Source: Nymphaea colorata
Taxonomy: Eukaryota > Streptophyta > Magnoliopsida > Nymphaeales > Nymphaeaceae
Reading direction: 5' to 3'
DNA: 64,000 bases
Assembly: GCF_008831285.2 (NCBI RefSeq)
Contig: NC_045146.1
Span: 20,537,289 to 20,601,288, forward strand
The translations under genes were made by a program, and so were the position numbers. Below are positions 52,175 through 64,000 of the stretch, one piece after another (the first letter of the stretch is position 1; every line of letters starts with the position of its first letter). Below the pieces are notes generated by a model. It worked only from the letters and a program-made list of their open reading frames with translations, did not search any database and was not told where the DNA came from.

Positions 52175-53488
52175 ATGTCAACCCGATCTCCTTTCTCCCC
52201 ATTCCTTCTCCTCTTCTTCTCTTTCCTCCTCACATCGCATGCGGAGATCCGGTATAAGGAGGTCAGATCTGACTCCAGGTCCATCATCCCCTTCGACGAG
52301 TTCGGCTTCACCCACACGAGCCGCCTGGAACTGAACCTCACGGGCGTCGCCGTCAGCGAACCCGATGCCGACCTCACGCAGTTGGGCTTCTTCCTCTGCA
52401 CCCGTGACTCTTGGATGCACGTCCTTCAGCAGCTTCAGGAGGGGGACATCCACTGTGCCCTCGAGTCCAACCTCATCAAGCTCGTCGCCCGACTATCCAG
52501 CTTCAAGGGGGCCTCTTTCTTCAACACCCCCTACGACGTCAACGACGCGAACCAGTTCGCCCTCGTCTTCGCCAACTGCCTCGCCCCCCAGGTCAGTGTC
52601 TCTATGAACGTCCACTCCGCCATGTACAACCTCGAGGGCAAGAACCCACAGCACCGCGACTACCTCTCCGCCGGCTCCGCCGTCCTCCCTAGGGTTTACT
52701 TCTTCTTGTTCCTCGTCTACACCGCTCTTGCCTGTCTCTGGGTCGTCGTCCTCTACAGGAAACGGCTCACCGCCTTCCGGATCCACTACTTCATGCTTGC
52801 CCTGGTCTTGCTCAAAGCCCTCAACCTGATCTGTGAGGCGGAGGACAAGTCATACATCAAGCGGACGGGAACTGCCCATGGCTGGGACGTCCTCTTCTAC
52901 ATCTTCAGCTTCCTCAAGGGGATTACCCTCTTCACCCTCATCGTCCTCATCGGCACTGGCTGGTCCTTCCTCAAACCCTACCTTCAGGACAGGGAGAAGA
53001 AGGTCCTGATGATCGTGATCCCTCTCCAAGTCGTTGCCAACATAGCACAAGTCGTCCTCGATGAGACCGGGCCGTTCACACAGGACTGGATCACATGGAA
53101 GCAGGTTTTCCTGCTCGTCGATGTCATCTGCTGCTGTGCCGTGCTGTTCCCCATTGTCTGGTCTATCAAGAACCTCCGGGAGGCTGCCCGCACCGACGGC
53201 AAGGCCGCTGTGAACCTCATGAAACTTACGCTCTTCCGTCAGTACTACATCGTGGTCATCTGCTACATCTACTTCACCAGGGTCGTCGTATACGCACTGA
53301 TGACCATCACCTCGTATAAATACTCGTGGACCAGCGTCATCGCCTCCGAGTTCGCGACGCTAGCCTTCTACGTCTTCACGGGGTACAAGTTCCGGCCGGA
53401 GGCACACAACCCATATTTTGTGATTGATGATGAGGAAGAAGAGGCGGCTGCAGAGGCATTGAAGCTTGAAGACGAGTTCGAATTGTGA
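52175..53488 (+). CDS. Seven-transmembrane GOST/LU7TM protein, CAND6/CAND7-like
   Basis: A 437-residue membrane protein of the lung seven-transmembrane receptor (GOST) family. In Arabidopsis, CAND6 and CAND7 are listed as candidate G-protein-coupled receptors; more recent views of GOST proteins include Golgi or trafficking roles. A signal peptide (FSPFLLLFFSFLLTSHA, about 7-23) leads into a lumenal or extracellular domain of about 150 residues with paired Cys. Seven hydrophobic spans run from about residue 175 to 395, starting PRVYFFLFLVYTALACLWVV and including HYFMLALVLLKALNLI, LFYIFSFLKGITLFTLIVLI and EFATLAFYVFTGYKFRP. The tail is acidic (IDDEEEEAAAEALKLEDEFEL). The start is ATG 52175; the 27 codons before it open with GTG and lack a signal-like order. 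The frame is intronless and GC-rich. Family call is strong; function is not settled. Confidence 0.93.
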   Translation: MSTRSPFSPFLLLFFSFLLTSHAEIRYKEVRSDSRSIIPFDEFGFTHTSRLELNLTGVAVSEPDADLTQLGFFLCTRDSWMHVLQQLQEGDIHCALESNLIKLVARLSSFKGASFFNTPYDVNDANQFALVFANCLAPQVSVSMNVHSAMYNLEGKNPQHRDYLSAGSAVLPRVYFFLFLVYTALACLWVVVLYRKRLTAFRIHYFMLALVLLKALNLICEAEDKSYIKRTGTAHGWDVLFYIFSFLKGITLFTLIVLIGTGWSFLKPYLQDREKKVLMIVIPLQVVANIAQVVLDETGPFTQDWITWKQVFLLVDVICCCAVLFPIVWSIKNLREAARTDGKAAVNLMKLTLFRQYYIVVICYIYFTRVVVYALMTITSYKYSWTSVIASEFATLAFYVFTGYKFRPEAHNPYFVIDDEEEEAAAEALKLEDEFEL

Positions 53489-56400
53489 GTTGACTCATGC
53501 AGGTTGTTACAGTTGCAAAGCTCCTTTCTTTCCTTGGGCGGTGTTGGCAATCAAATTGTTGCGATTTGGGTATGTGGCAAGGGGCCAACTATGGGAATCT
53601 TAGGTTCCTTCATTTGTTTAGCATGTGAGATGCGAGGAATAGGGAAGGATAAAGATAGCGTTTTGTTTCAATGTGGTATGGTGTTGTTACTACAATGGTT
53701 TCCTTTGTCATGGAAAATATATTCTCATTGCTACTTTTGCATGTACTGATTTTATTTTCGGTATATAATTATTGGTCGCTGTAACTTGAATTGGGACGGT
53801 TGGAGATTGGGTTGAAATGCTATCCAGTTTGGAGGGTTTTAGTTGTTTGTATGTCGGAATTGGTTCGCTTGTTGAAATATTTTCATTCTTTATGTCCTAC
53901 GGTGCCATTGATGCCGTGATCTCGATTATTGGAGAAGACGATGCATGGTGGTGATGATAAGCTTTGAGAATATTGACGGGAATCTGTTGCTGAAATCTCG
54001 AATGTTGTCTGGAGTTTCAGGTTAAAGTATGCATTTCTGTAGAGTTTTTGCACATATCCTCACGTCTCTTGGGCTTGGATGGCATGATCTAGTAAAGGTA
54101 ACTCAATTATTGATTGTAGGGCCGATTTTTGCTGTCTGGTTGTCAGTAGATATGGAGTAGCCTCTCAGGTCTAGTTTCTGTTGGAACTTATTAATAGAAA
54201 ATGACAACACGAAGGAACTTGTCCAAAAATCAAGCCTCTATGGCGCCATTAGAGCCAGCATCAGTTGACGATGTTCATCCTTCAACTTTTAATAGGTGCA
54301 TCGTTTTCTTCATCTCATGATGATGAATCTAACACCTTTGTCCTTTCTTGGGTATCATCTCCTATTCCTGTTGCGAATAGTAAAAAAACCACACCTTTGA
54401 TTGTGGCAATGGTTCTCAATGCAGCATCAATTTCATCTTTCTCCATGTGAACGAATGGCATTAAGCTAGGGTTGACGAAGGTTAGTCGCTAGGACCAAAC
54501 CCTGATGTTTGCGTGGAACTAAGACACTGCTGTCCAGCTTTAGTTCTAAGCAGCAAAAATTCTTGCTTCTTGGGGTCTACAATTATCGTTATTTGAACAA
54601 TGGACCGGCTGTCATATTTTGTGACACTTACCAAGCTGAAGTTCATGGGCGAGCTTCACTCTGTTCTCTAAATATAAAAGACATGCAAATGTATCTGATA
54701 TTTCTCTGTCACACATCATGAAATTGTCTTTTTGTGAAATTGCTTTCAAATGATCTTGTTTATAAGCACTATAGAGGAATTATTTGTCCATGGGAATACA
54801 CTTATAGAAGCTGGCATGCATCACAGTGGGAGTTTTAGGGATTTCTACCAAAATTGGCATATCATGAATTGCACAAAAAAAAAAAAAAGTAACAACAGCT
54901 TTAACTTAGATGTATCTAGTTGGACAACATATCTTGTCCTTTCCTCTTTCAGTGGTTTATCTTTGCTTCCTATGGTCAGAAATCTGTTCTTTACTTCTTT
55001 TTGATATTGTCTTTGCTTGACTTTGGGTTGCATCTCAGAGTTGGGAGTATGAGACCAGGGATTGTAAGAAACCTTTTGTGTATAATTTATTAATTTTCTT
55101 GATTAATCTTCGTAGGTCGTCAATTTCTCTTGACAGTTTAAGAGTTCAATATTGGATCGATCTAAAGCGAACCTTCATTTCACAACAATCATGGTCCCAG
55201 GCAGTGTTGATTGTATTAGAGAAAGCATGGGGGTTTTTATCATCTATCCTGAACAACAAAAATCAGTGGTAACTGGTAAGTGAAATCATTTAGAGAAGGG
55301 AAATGAGGTAGGGGAATGGCTCTAGAGTTAATTATTGTTATTGATGAGTGCCTGAGGGTGGGTTCTATATTGGGCAATAATCTATTGCTTGCCTGCACAT
55401 CATCTGCATTTGGAACATGAACCCGATCTTAACTAGTTGAAGGCCCTGGTTATTGAAGCAAGTATTCATTTCTTGCTACTTTTTACCTTTTAGATCTTGA
55501 ACCTACTCATGAGTAATGACGTACTGTTCAATACCTGTTGATGTCACCCATTTCTCTCTTTTCCTGGAAAAGTCTAGTACATTATGATACTCCATGCTAA
55601 CTGATTGATTTAATCCATAAGCTGAACGGTTACTACTGCCTTTTACAATAGCCACAGTTTTAAAACACACTCCTTTTATGAATTGAAAAATTAGGTATTC
55701 GGAGTCTTAAAACACACACTCTTTTGAGGATTGTTAAGTTAGGCATTGTTGAACCTGAACAGTCACAGTTTACTGATTTCTGCTTAAAATGTTTGCTTCC
55801 AAGGGAACAAACTTTAGACATCCTACTAATCCAGTTTTAGACTTTAGAGTGATAAACTTTCTTTACTAGTCATTTTGTTGCAGTATTCATTTGATTGTTA
55901 ATATCAAGACACTCTGGTGCACTTTAATATTTGCTAATGTCTAATGATACATTGGTAGTTTGATTTAGATGTCTGACTATACTGTGGCTTGTATGGTTCA
56001 GGTTAGGAAAAGCGTCTTGTGTTTGTTAAATGTACAGACGCTTGCATATATGTACTTATGTGCAAACTACATTAAAGAACACATCATTTTCTGGGCTTGA
56101 GTGCATGTAAACACGGACATGATAACTCAAGTTTGTGAACCACAAAAAAATATATATATTGACAATACATGCGTATCTCATGGCATATGATTATGTTTTC
56201 TTAGATAAACAAGAACAATTCACGTGTTGATTTCCCAGGAACACTAGTGAACTAAGGAGAAAAAAACCTCTCAGTGCTTCAGGAACATTAGTTACTGGAA
56301 GTCAGTTGTTTAAGTCACTTGTCCTAGCTTGCAGATTATAGGATGGAATATGAGGCACTGTCAGTTGTTTTAAGTCATTTTTTCCATCTTCATGATTTTG

Positions 56401-58515
56401 TGATGGAGTAGAAGTTACTGTTTTTTAGTGAACACATTTTCCTTTGACAACTTCCATAGAGATCCATTGAAGGTAAGAGGTCTTAGTAGTTCACAATATT
56501 ATGTTAACCCATGCTTTTCTGCAGCCACAGTTACTAATTGGTTGGATCATGCGAAGCCTTCACTTATACATAGTTGATAGTTGATACTGATGGTCACTTT
56601 TCATTGAGTTATTCATTGGCTCTCAGATTTCTAATCTCATAGGAAGTCATCTGTATCTTAACCATCAAAAAATACATTTGTCATTCTGCTTTGCAGTTGT
56701 TGCTTTATATCATTTTATGATAGATGCAGAATAGTTGTTTTACGGTATTATGCTCTCTGTGAATCATCATTCCTTGACCTGGGTGATCAGTATTGGGTTT
56801 TCTCTCGATTCATTTTTCACTAGGTTCTTTGGCTTATTCATGCAATAAGCCATTCAAATACAGGTCATTCAAGTGTTTGGACGGGAGATGTGGGCTGTCA
56901 TGTTGGTTAATTGTCCCTAAAGTGTTTAATAGTGCTGAGTGTCATCATCTTCATCCATATATTTTCAGGGAACAAATAAATCCATTTGAATCTGGTTGTT
57001 AGACCCCGGACCCAGCTCACAGGTCTTCTCAACCCGTTTTGCTTTACATGTGTTTGAGTTACTTCATGTTAGAAAGTGAATGATACTACGGGTCGGGTAG
57101 CAGATAGTTAGGCCTGTAATTACCCCACCCGATTGGCCTTGATTTCACTCATATATGCTCACACATGAAAGGGATTAAACTCGAAATCTCTTTCCTGAAG
57201 TTGGGGTTATGTGTCTGCCGGGTGTGTGAGTGTCTTCTCTGTTAGCGGGGCTGACACTGGTCCTTTTTGGGGACTGTATTTTCTTCATCCATATGGGAGT
57301 GGATCCTGTGCTGACTTTGGATGCTACATTCACCGTGGTCTGGCTGGACGAGGATCGGGAAAGTTCTGTTCATCAACTAGCTGGATCTTGCAGTTCCTAC
57401 TAAACGAGCTAATACCAATATCTTGGTTATCTTTTTGGTGGCTAGTCTGTAACGGCCACCTTTATTGTTTGTTGTTTTAGTCTGACATATTAGCTTTTGT
57501 TATGTGCTTTCAGCTTCTAAAATGTTTGAAAAGGTGTAGAGTAGTATGTTTTGTATCATTAGTTCCGCTCATATTCAAAAGGTGTATGCACATGCTTTCC
57601 ATTAGTAAGGTTGCTGATTATATTTTACTTTGTGACGAAGACAGCCAGAATGTGGTCTGATCATTTTGACTTGTGACCCATGTTATGCAAGGCTTTGAAC
57701 ATTTTTTCGTCTGAGTGAGTTGCGTGGCATTGACCTTTATCCACCAGGTTCTAACTCGAGGGAAAATGATAATCTTTTGAACTTTACTGATGCATTTCAT
57801 TTCTAATCCAAATATAACAACTAGGTCAGAAGTGATGGTTGATCTACAGAATTGAATCTGCTCTTTCACTCGGCTGACTGTTGCTTCTGATGGGCTGATG
57901 GTAAGGAGACCAGGATTCCATATTATTTCCTTATGGTCATGCTAATGAGATTCGTTGAACTTGCTTTTCTGGATACCCATTTCTATGCATTTCTGCTACA
58001 TTAGTAGCCATCTTACTGTATCTCCCGTTTTCCGTGTCCTTGCTAGTAGTGGATGTCCCATTTTGCTTTGTTGCCTACCACTAGCAGGAAAACCTTCATG
58101 GCTGACCTAAACCCCTATTTGATAAATCTTTTGATCGACATCCAACCTACTCTTTGTGAAACATGTCCTACTAGTAGAGGCTTTTCGTATGGATGGAAGG
58201 GAAAAATAGTACCTGTTATTATTTATAAACCAGTGCCTGAGGTAGTTTTGATAGCACAAGCTGGTAAAAGGCTATCACGCAAAAAACAAACAAAAACAAA
58301 AAGGGTAATCTGCGGGTTTTAATTTTTTATTCATTATTTGTTTATTAAGAAAAGCAAAAATAGGGGTGCCAGTATAAAAGCTTTGAAATTTAAGCATAAA
58401 TAGGCCCGAACAGCTACGTAGAGCACATGGGATTGAGGAACTGGTATCTTTAAATATGACATGGACTTTCAGGCACTTTTGGAGCAAATTTTTGGGGAGA
58501 CACAGGAGACGCATT
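53489..58515. other. Intergenic spacer after the CAND-like gene
   Basis: The first few hundred bases are probably the CAND-like 3' untranslated region. The rest is T-rich, intron-like sequence with open frames under 90 codons and no domain. No repeat with clear edges was found, apart from two similar phrases at about 55660-55740 built on AAAACACAC(T)CTTTT. I see nothing else to annotate. Confidence 0.55.
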
Positions 58516-58902
58516 AGGGATGTCAATGAATAGAGAAACAGGTTACACTTTTTATCATATTTTCTTTTTTCATATGTCAATTGGGATTCAGATAAAAAAT
58601 ATCATATTATTTCTGAATTTAAAATCCACATTATAACCTGAATCCGATATGAATCTGACCCTTAAACTAACATTTGTATCCAACATTTAAACTGAAAGAA
58701 TCCGAACTATAGTGATTGAGTATCGGATATTTATTTAAAATTATATCTGATTCAAATCCAAATCGGATCAATCTAATCAGATGTTATTTCTTATATCCGA
58801 CTCAGATTTAGATTCTTTCTCATATACAATTTCTAGCTGATTTTTTATGCAATTTCAGTCGGATATTGGATCTAAATCGAATTTATTGTTATTGATATCC
58901 CT
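58516..58902. mobile_element. MITE-like element with AGGGATGTCAAT ends
   Basis: AGGGATGTCAATGAA at the left (58516-58531) is matched by the inverted ATTGATATCCCT at the right (58891-58902), with one or two mismatches. The interior is filled with degenerate GAATCCGATAT, CAAATCGGATC and ATCCGACTCAGAT phrases on both strands. This is a widespread kind of non-autonomous plant element. No protein is encoded. Confidence 0.55.
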
Positions 58903-61900
58903 GAACTTAACCTATGTTTTAATTTATTTTACACTAAACAGTTTAATTTCTTTTTTTTTTTTCAAAAATGTGCGATACCTGAACAATTCATACATGCGTC
59001 CCCAATTGCCATAGGTTGTAAAAGTTTAAAACTCAACGGCCGACAATCTCATAAACATATTCATCGCGGTTTCACGTAGTCCAAACATTTCATTTTTCCG
59101 AAACAGGCCGAATTTTCTGTTGTAGGCTTGTAGCTTGAACTGATTTAAAATATTTTAAACTATTTGATAAATAAGAAAGGCAATACAGGCTGATACGGGT
59201 CGGCCGATCTGATATTAGGGTGTGGTTACCAGTATTAAACGACATGTTTGTCGCCTTAATCCTTTGTTAGGAAATGTCTTTCTCCGTCTACTGGTTTGTC
59301 AGATCACGATGTGAAGAAAGTTCAAAGGTCTGGTGTCAGACGTGAACGTAATTCTGCATTAAATTGCCCATTTACGGTGGGTTTGGTGGGTGTCCATGGT
59401 GGTCCTCGCTGCCGTCTTCTGGGCCAATGGTCCCTTCTTGCATATTTCCAGGCGACGGGTTTGATCGGTAGGCACTTTGCGTTTCCGAAATTGTACAGAT
59501 GAGCTGGTGACTGGCCGACATTGAGTGCTTATTGAATTTTGATTCCGATGGAATATTAAGTTCTTGTCGAAATCGTCTTCGTCATTGCTAGCACCATCTA
59601 GGGTGTTTTTTGGATGTCATTGCATCTCTTGGTTCTCTAAAATGATTTCAGTAAAGTAACACAATCTGGCTGCATAAGAAATTTACTCTGCTAGTCTTAT
59701 GGTATTTGCATCTAAATATCTCACATCAGAGATCTATTTTTGGCGGCTTATCCTCCTTTCTAGCAGGTAGGGTTGAACAAATCAGTCCGTCAGAACGATG
59801 AGCACCCAATATTCAGGGCAGCGGTGGACCAGCTAGCTCTGTGGGCGAAAGCAAGCATTAGAGCTCAAACACACGGAATGGAGTTGTATAGTTGAAAGCA
59901 TGAAAATTTTGTGAGACCCAGTCTACTAAGAATCCTCTCTACATGCTCTGTTTGCTAAGAGTGAGATTTGGGTTGTCCCTTCTGTAAAAAAAGAAAAAGA
60001 AAAAAAAGAAAGAAAAAAAAAGAGGTATATTTTAGTCGACTTATACTTGCTGTTTTTCTTTATGCAGGCTTGATTTTCTCAAAAAGAAAAGAAAAAGGTA
60101 TGATAAAGGGGCAAGGTTTGTTGTTCAGAGTTGATACACGCACACATAGAGAAAGAAGGAGAGGGAGAGTGTGTCCCTATTGTTGTCATGTCAGCTTTCA
60201 TTCTGTGGACCAGATTGGGAAGTCTACTAACGAAATCAGGCTGCAGACACTTTAGTGAAGCGGATTGATCAGATTAGAGTTATCCTATGGATATTGCTCA
60301 CCCATCATGTGATGAGTTGCACAGACAGGATCATTATGTAGGCTGATCTCGCTCTCCATCAATCACATGAATGGGCTTGAGTAAAAGAATCGTAGGGTCC
60401 ATCTAGTTGGTAGAACTAGTTATTCATGGTTTTCGGTGCAAACATCTAATAAATCTTTGACAAATGACAAATGACCCTTCTCTCAGGCTGGCACTATTTC
60501 CAACTTTTAGGAGTCAAGGATTACTCTTTAACTTATTTCAACCGAAACATTGAATCTTCAACCAGAGGAAACTTGAAGTTGATCTCTTGATGGATTTGAG
60601 AGGGTGGTTCATCGAAATCGTCAACCTCACTACTTTTTGGTAATTTAGAACTACACAAGCAGAAAGCAAACAGAGGGGGACCTTGGTTTGATTATCATGG
60701 GCTATCGGACAGAATTTCATCGTTTTCTGTTTTTATGTCAGAAAGATTCTTTCCCGTTCGTGTTATGGAGGCATAGGGAGTACTGCCATCTATAAGCGAT
60801 GTCTTTTGCTTTGGCCTCAATTATTTTGCACTTTCTGGTGTAAGAAGAACAAGATCGTGAACTTTATTAGGAACTACGGTTCCATTTTCTCCATACCGAA
60901 TATATTGAAAATTAACCTCCCGTGGTTCCTAAGATTTAAATTAGAGGAGGGAAGCCATTATTCCATCTAGTTTCATTGTACTGGGATGCAAAGGATACGT
61001 GAATCTTTACTAGTTAAATTTATTTTCACTGCCGAGCTAGACCAATCAAGATGGATTCAGGTTCAGGTTTAGTAGTTAAAGAAAAAAAAAATCAACCTCT
61101 TACAAGCCACCACGTCACTGTTTCGAGGGTATTTTAGTCTTTATAAAGGGTGATATTTCAAATTTTCATTTTTATTCTTATAGGAGGTGTTCTTATCTGT
61201 TTTATTTTCTTTAAATTGGGGGTATTTTTTTCATTTCAAACACCTTGTTTCATTTGATGCTTGCAGAGATTAGTAAGTGGAACCTTATGTGCTTGTGATT
61301 TGTGAAGGTTCATCTTCATTTTCACCACAAGCAGTTTCCTGCAATGTACATGGAAATGTGTGAATCATGAAATACTGCTTATAATGGTTGTGCTTCACGT
61401 GAGGCCCTATAGTAGAGCAATCAGGATGTGAATAGTGATTTCTCAAGTCGGAAACAGAGATGCACATCTCACATGGTGCTGAGAAATGTATCTACGATGA
61501 ATGCGACACCACACTAAGGTCCAGACAGCTTAATTAATCAACCAACCACTCTCACCCGTCTCCACATTGATTGCAATGCAATATCTGGTTATGCATCATT
61601 CCACATTCAAGTTACTCGATCTAGAGGACCAGTCCGAAAGATTGTGAATACCAGTCTGTTGAAGGATTGACCTGAAACAGATCACTGGGTAAGGAAGCTA
61701 CAGGTTCGGTTCAATTATAACTTGGTTCAACCCTATCCCCGAGTAATGTACAGGTTAGACACGATATGACCCAACCGTGCCAATCATCTGTATGCATTTT
61801 TTCTTTTCTCTTGCAGGATTAATACATGTGCAGGAGAAGATCAAATAATCTGCCAACTTGTATTTATATTATCAAGGAAGAACTTTGCTCCTTGCTTTTT

Positions 61901-63889
61901 CGTATCTCTTCTTGATGGATGATAACTCTCACGACCATTGGTAGATGAGCCCCACTGGCAACAGACTTGTTACATTTATTTTTCAGTATGTGGCAGCAGA
62001 TAAATTGATAGATCTGCTCTTGCCCATATCCAGCTTTCACATTAACAAGGTTCTGACACCGTCTTCTATTTGCATTTCTTCAGAGACTTGTCAGCCTTTC
62101 TCATTTGAATACACATGCTCCCTCTCCTTCTCTCTCAATCTCTCTCTTTACATGATCGGATATGAAGCTTGGAGGGGAGGCCTTTCCAAATCACATTGTT
62201 TGTTTATTGTAATTAATTTCAATCAAATCCGATCATATAAATGGATCTGCAGTAATTCTTTCAGATGAATTTATCACGGTTCTTTTAGCTGAGGTTGATG
62301 TCAAATCATTGAAATTCAATTGTTTGTCAAAACAGCAAAAAGCACGTCCATTTAAGAAGAAAAAAAAGTTAAAGGTAGCGCTATAAGAAGTTGAGTATGA
62401 TTAAGCTATCTGTACATTTCAATTTGGTACAGAAAATGAAGAACTATGAATTTTATTAGAAAATTAAGGGTATAAGGCTACGAAGGTAAAATTGCGAAAG
62501 GATCCGTCTCTCTCAATCTATCTGGTTCGGGATCAAACAAAAAAAAAAAAAATCAGAAACGAAATGCAAAAGTGCGGATGGCTACCTCACCGTCTCACAT
62601 GCACACCATTTCATGGACTCGCCTCTCTCTCTCTCTCTCTCTGGAAAGTGCAATTCACTAAAAGGAGTAAAGTCATAGAAAGAAGTGCCACTATGAAAAA
62701 GTTGATGGCTTTATACAATGACGGCAAGTGGAGAGATGCATGTGTGTGTCTCTTGCCTTGGACGATACTTGAATGCACAATTATTAGCATTCACCTCTCT
62801 CTCTCTCTTTCAGGGAAGGAGAAGATAATTGTTTGCGGTGATTATAATCATTTCTTACCACCAAATTGAATAAGAGAAAGGAAAACACATTGATTGCAAC
62901 GCCCAGTTGTCGTGTTCTGATTCTAAGGACAACCTTCAAACCCAATGAAGACAGCAACGAGGTACAGATTCTTAATCCGGGAACTTAGATTTGGTGATCT
63001 TGCCGACTTAATTATGCCGAATAGAATAATTGGATTGGTCATACTGAGGGTGGTAAATCTGCGCCACTTTATATCTCAGAGCCTGCATAACATCCTCCCC
63101 ACTCCAGGAAAAAGGAAAAAAACGAAACCAGCGAGAGGCAGTCAATGTCGACCAGTAAGAATGATCTTTTCCCCTTTCATGGTGCTATTTGTAGATTAGT
63201 TAACTGTGGTAACATATGCAACAATGACCGGCAGTGATGGCCGAATGTAAGCTTATAATTGCAGTTGGTTTTGCAGATAATTGCACAATTTTTACAACTT
63301 TCACTACCTGAACACGTGAACACCGACAGAGCCTTGCGTTTGTACAGGGAAAGGGGGAGAGAGAGAGAGAGATTACACAGTAAACATTAGATGCATTGTC
63401 CCTACCTCACCGTTTCCTTCAATAGCATCAATATCCACGTTCCGAATTTCCATTCAACATATCTAGATGTCTTCTGAAGAATAAAAGAATCCACTAAATT
63501 TTTGACAGAAGATAAAGGAACTCACATAGGATTCCTTAGCCACCGTTGCTATATGAAAATAAACATTGCGAGGTGGAAGGGAAGTGCTCGTAAAAAATAC
63601 GGTAAAGTCAAATTCCCCGCATTTATATCCAACTAATTCTCAGGAGAAGGAAGAACGGAAGCACATGGGCCTCGCAATTGAAAAGAAGAGGAAGAACAGT
63701 GTGACAAAAAGAACCAAGTAACAGGAAAAGGGAAAACGAAAAGGGCACTGAAGATTTCGATGGGGATGGCCGCGCTGGTGATGCCCACGGGCGGGGTCCA
63801 ACACTCAGAGTTCGGCTTTTGGGAGTTTGCCATGGCTGCGCAATGAAAAATCGATCTCCCAAGCATTGATAGAAACAGAAGAAAGAGAG
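58903..63889. other. AT-rich spacer, no supported gene
   Basis: Short open frames only. CT microsatellites occur at about 62620-62641 and 62790-62810 and a GA run at about 63355-63372. The final 250 bases are GA-rich and may form the promoter and leader of the gene starting at 63890. Confidence 0.55.
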
Positions 63890-64000
63890 ATGGGCCACCA
63901 CCAATCGAGCACCCCGGTGAGCCAAAGGAGAGCAATGAAGCCCGATAAGGACTCCTTGAAAAATATCACTTCCCTTCCCAACTGGAAGTTCTACGGCAAC
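63890..64000 (+). CDS. Possible 5' end of a gene cut by the window edge
   Basis: An ATG in a GAAAGAGAG-ATGGGC context opens a frame of 37 codons that stays open to the last base of the window. It begins MGHHQSSTPVSQRRAMKPDK and ends NWKFYGN. A second in-frame ATG lies at codon 16. The base composition is GC-richer than the sequence upstream and the leader is purine-rich, as for other genes here. I do not recognise the family from so short a piece. It could also be chance. Confidence 0.3.
   Translation, partial: MGHHQSSTPVSQRRAMKPDKDSLKNITSLPNWKFYGN

Noticed and set aside
52365-52786. Several 80-97-codon frames overlapping the CAND-like gene
   Set aside because: They are alternate-frame shadows of a GC-rich coding region and have Ser/Pro/Arg-biased, non-conserved sequence.
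57000-57480. Somewhat GC-richer tract with an 89-codon frame
   Set aside because: No domain, element ends or splice context could be found.

Overview
This window is nuclear DNA from a flowering plant. The evidence is spliced genes with GT-AG introns, AT-rich introns and spacers, GC-richer exons, many microsatellites and MITE-like elements, and a plant-only gene set: chlorophyll synthesis, a CIPK kinase, a DWARF27-like isomerase, a GH9 endoglucanase, an LRR receptor kinase and CYP89A P450s. I cannot name the species. No prokaryotic operon, CRISPR array, rRNA or tRNA gene was seen.

Layout: 1-5.9 kb is spacer with duplicated and MITE-like tracts. CHLM (Mg-protoporphyrin IX methyltransferase) is at 6008-6970 as one open frame. 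A 15-exon CIPK23/CIPK9-type kinase is at 10675-15240. A short unrecognised conserved-looking protein (18003-18560) and a 7-exon D27-like gene (18912-21412) are adjacent on the same strand. An 8-exon GH9B endoglucanase (25365-27449) runs tail-to-tail into a large LRR receptor kinase (31180-27532, minus), with 82 bp between the stop codons.

From 34 to 49.4 kb there is a CYP89A neighbourhood. It has two intact intronless P450 genes on the minus strand (35592-34057 and 45437-43899), one copied 5' flank without a gene (38.7 kb) and two short P450 coding relics in opposite orientations (47.8 and 49.3 kb). Between them lie a roughly 450-bp foldback (36981-37431), a direct duplication, a probable solo LTR and another decayed gene. 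CAND6/7-like, a seven-transmembrane protein, is at 52175-53488. The remaining 10 kb is AT-rich spacer, with a possible first coding exon starting at 63890 and leaving the window.

The genes act in unrelated pathways: chlorophyll synthesis, CBL-dependent ion or nutrient signalling, carotenoid isomerisation, cell-wall glucan hydrolysis, peptide perception, P450 oxidation and membrane signalling. The only cluster logic visible is local duplication and decay of CYP89A. I did not find a convincing new biological system. The most useful leads are the long foldback inside the CYP89A cluster, the tightly convergent gene pair, the GC-AG intron in the CIPK gene and the rearranged P450 relics.
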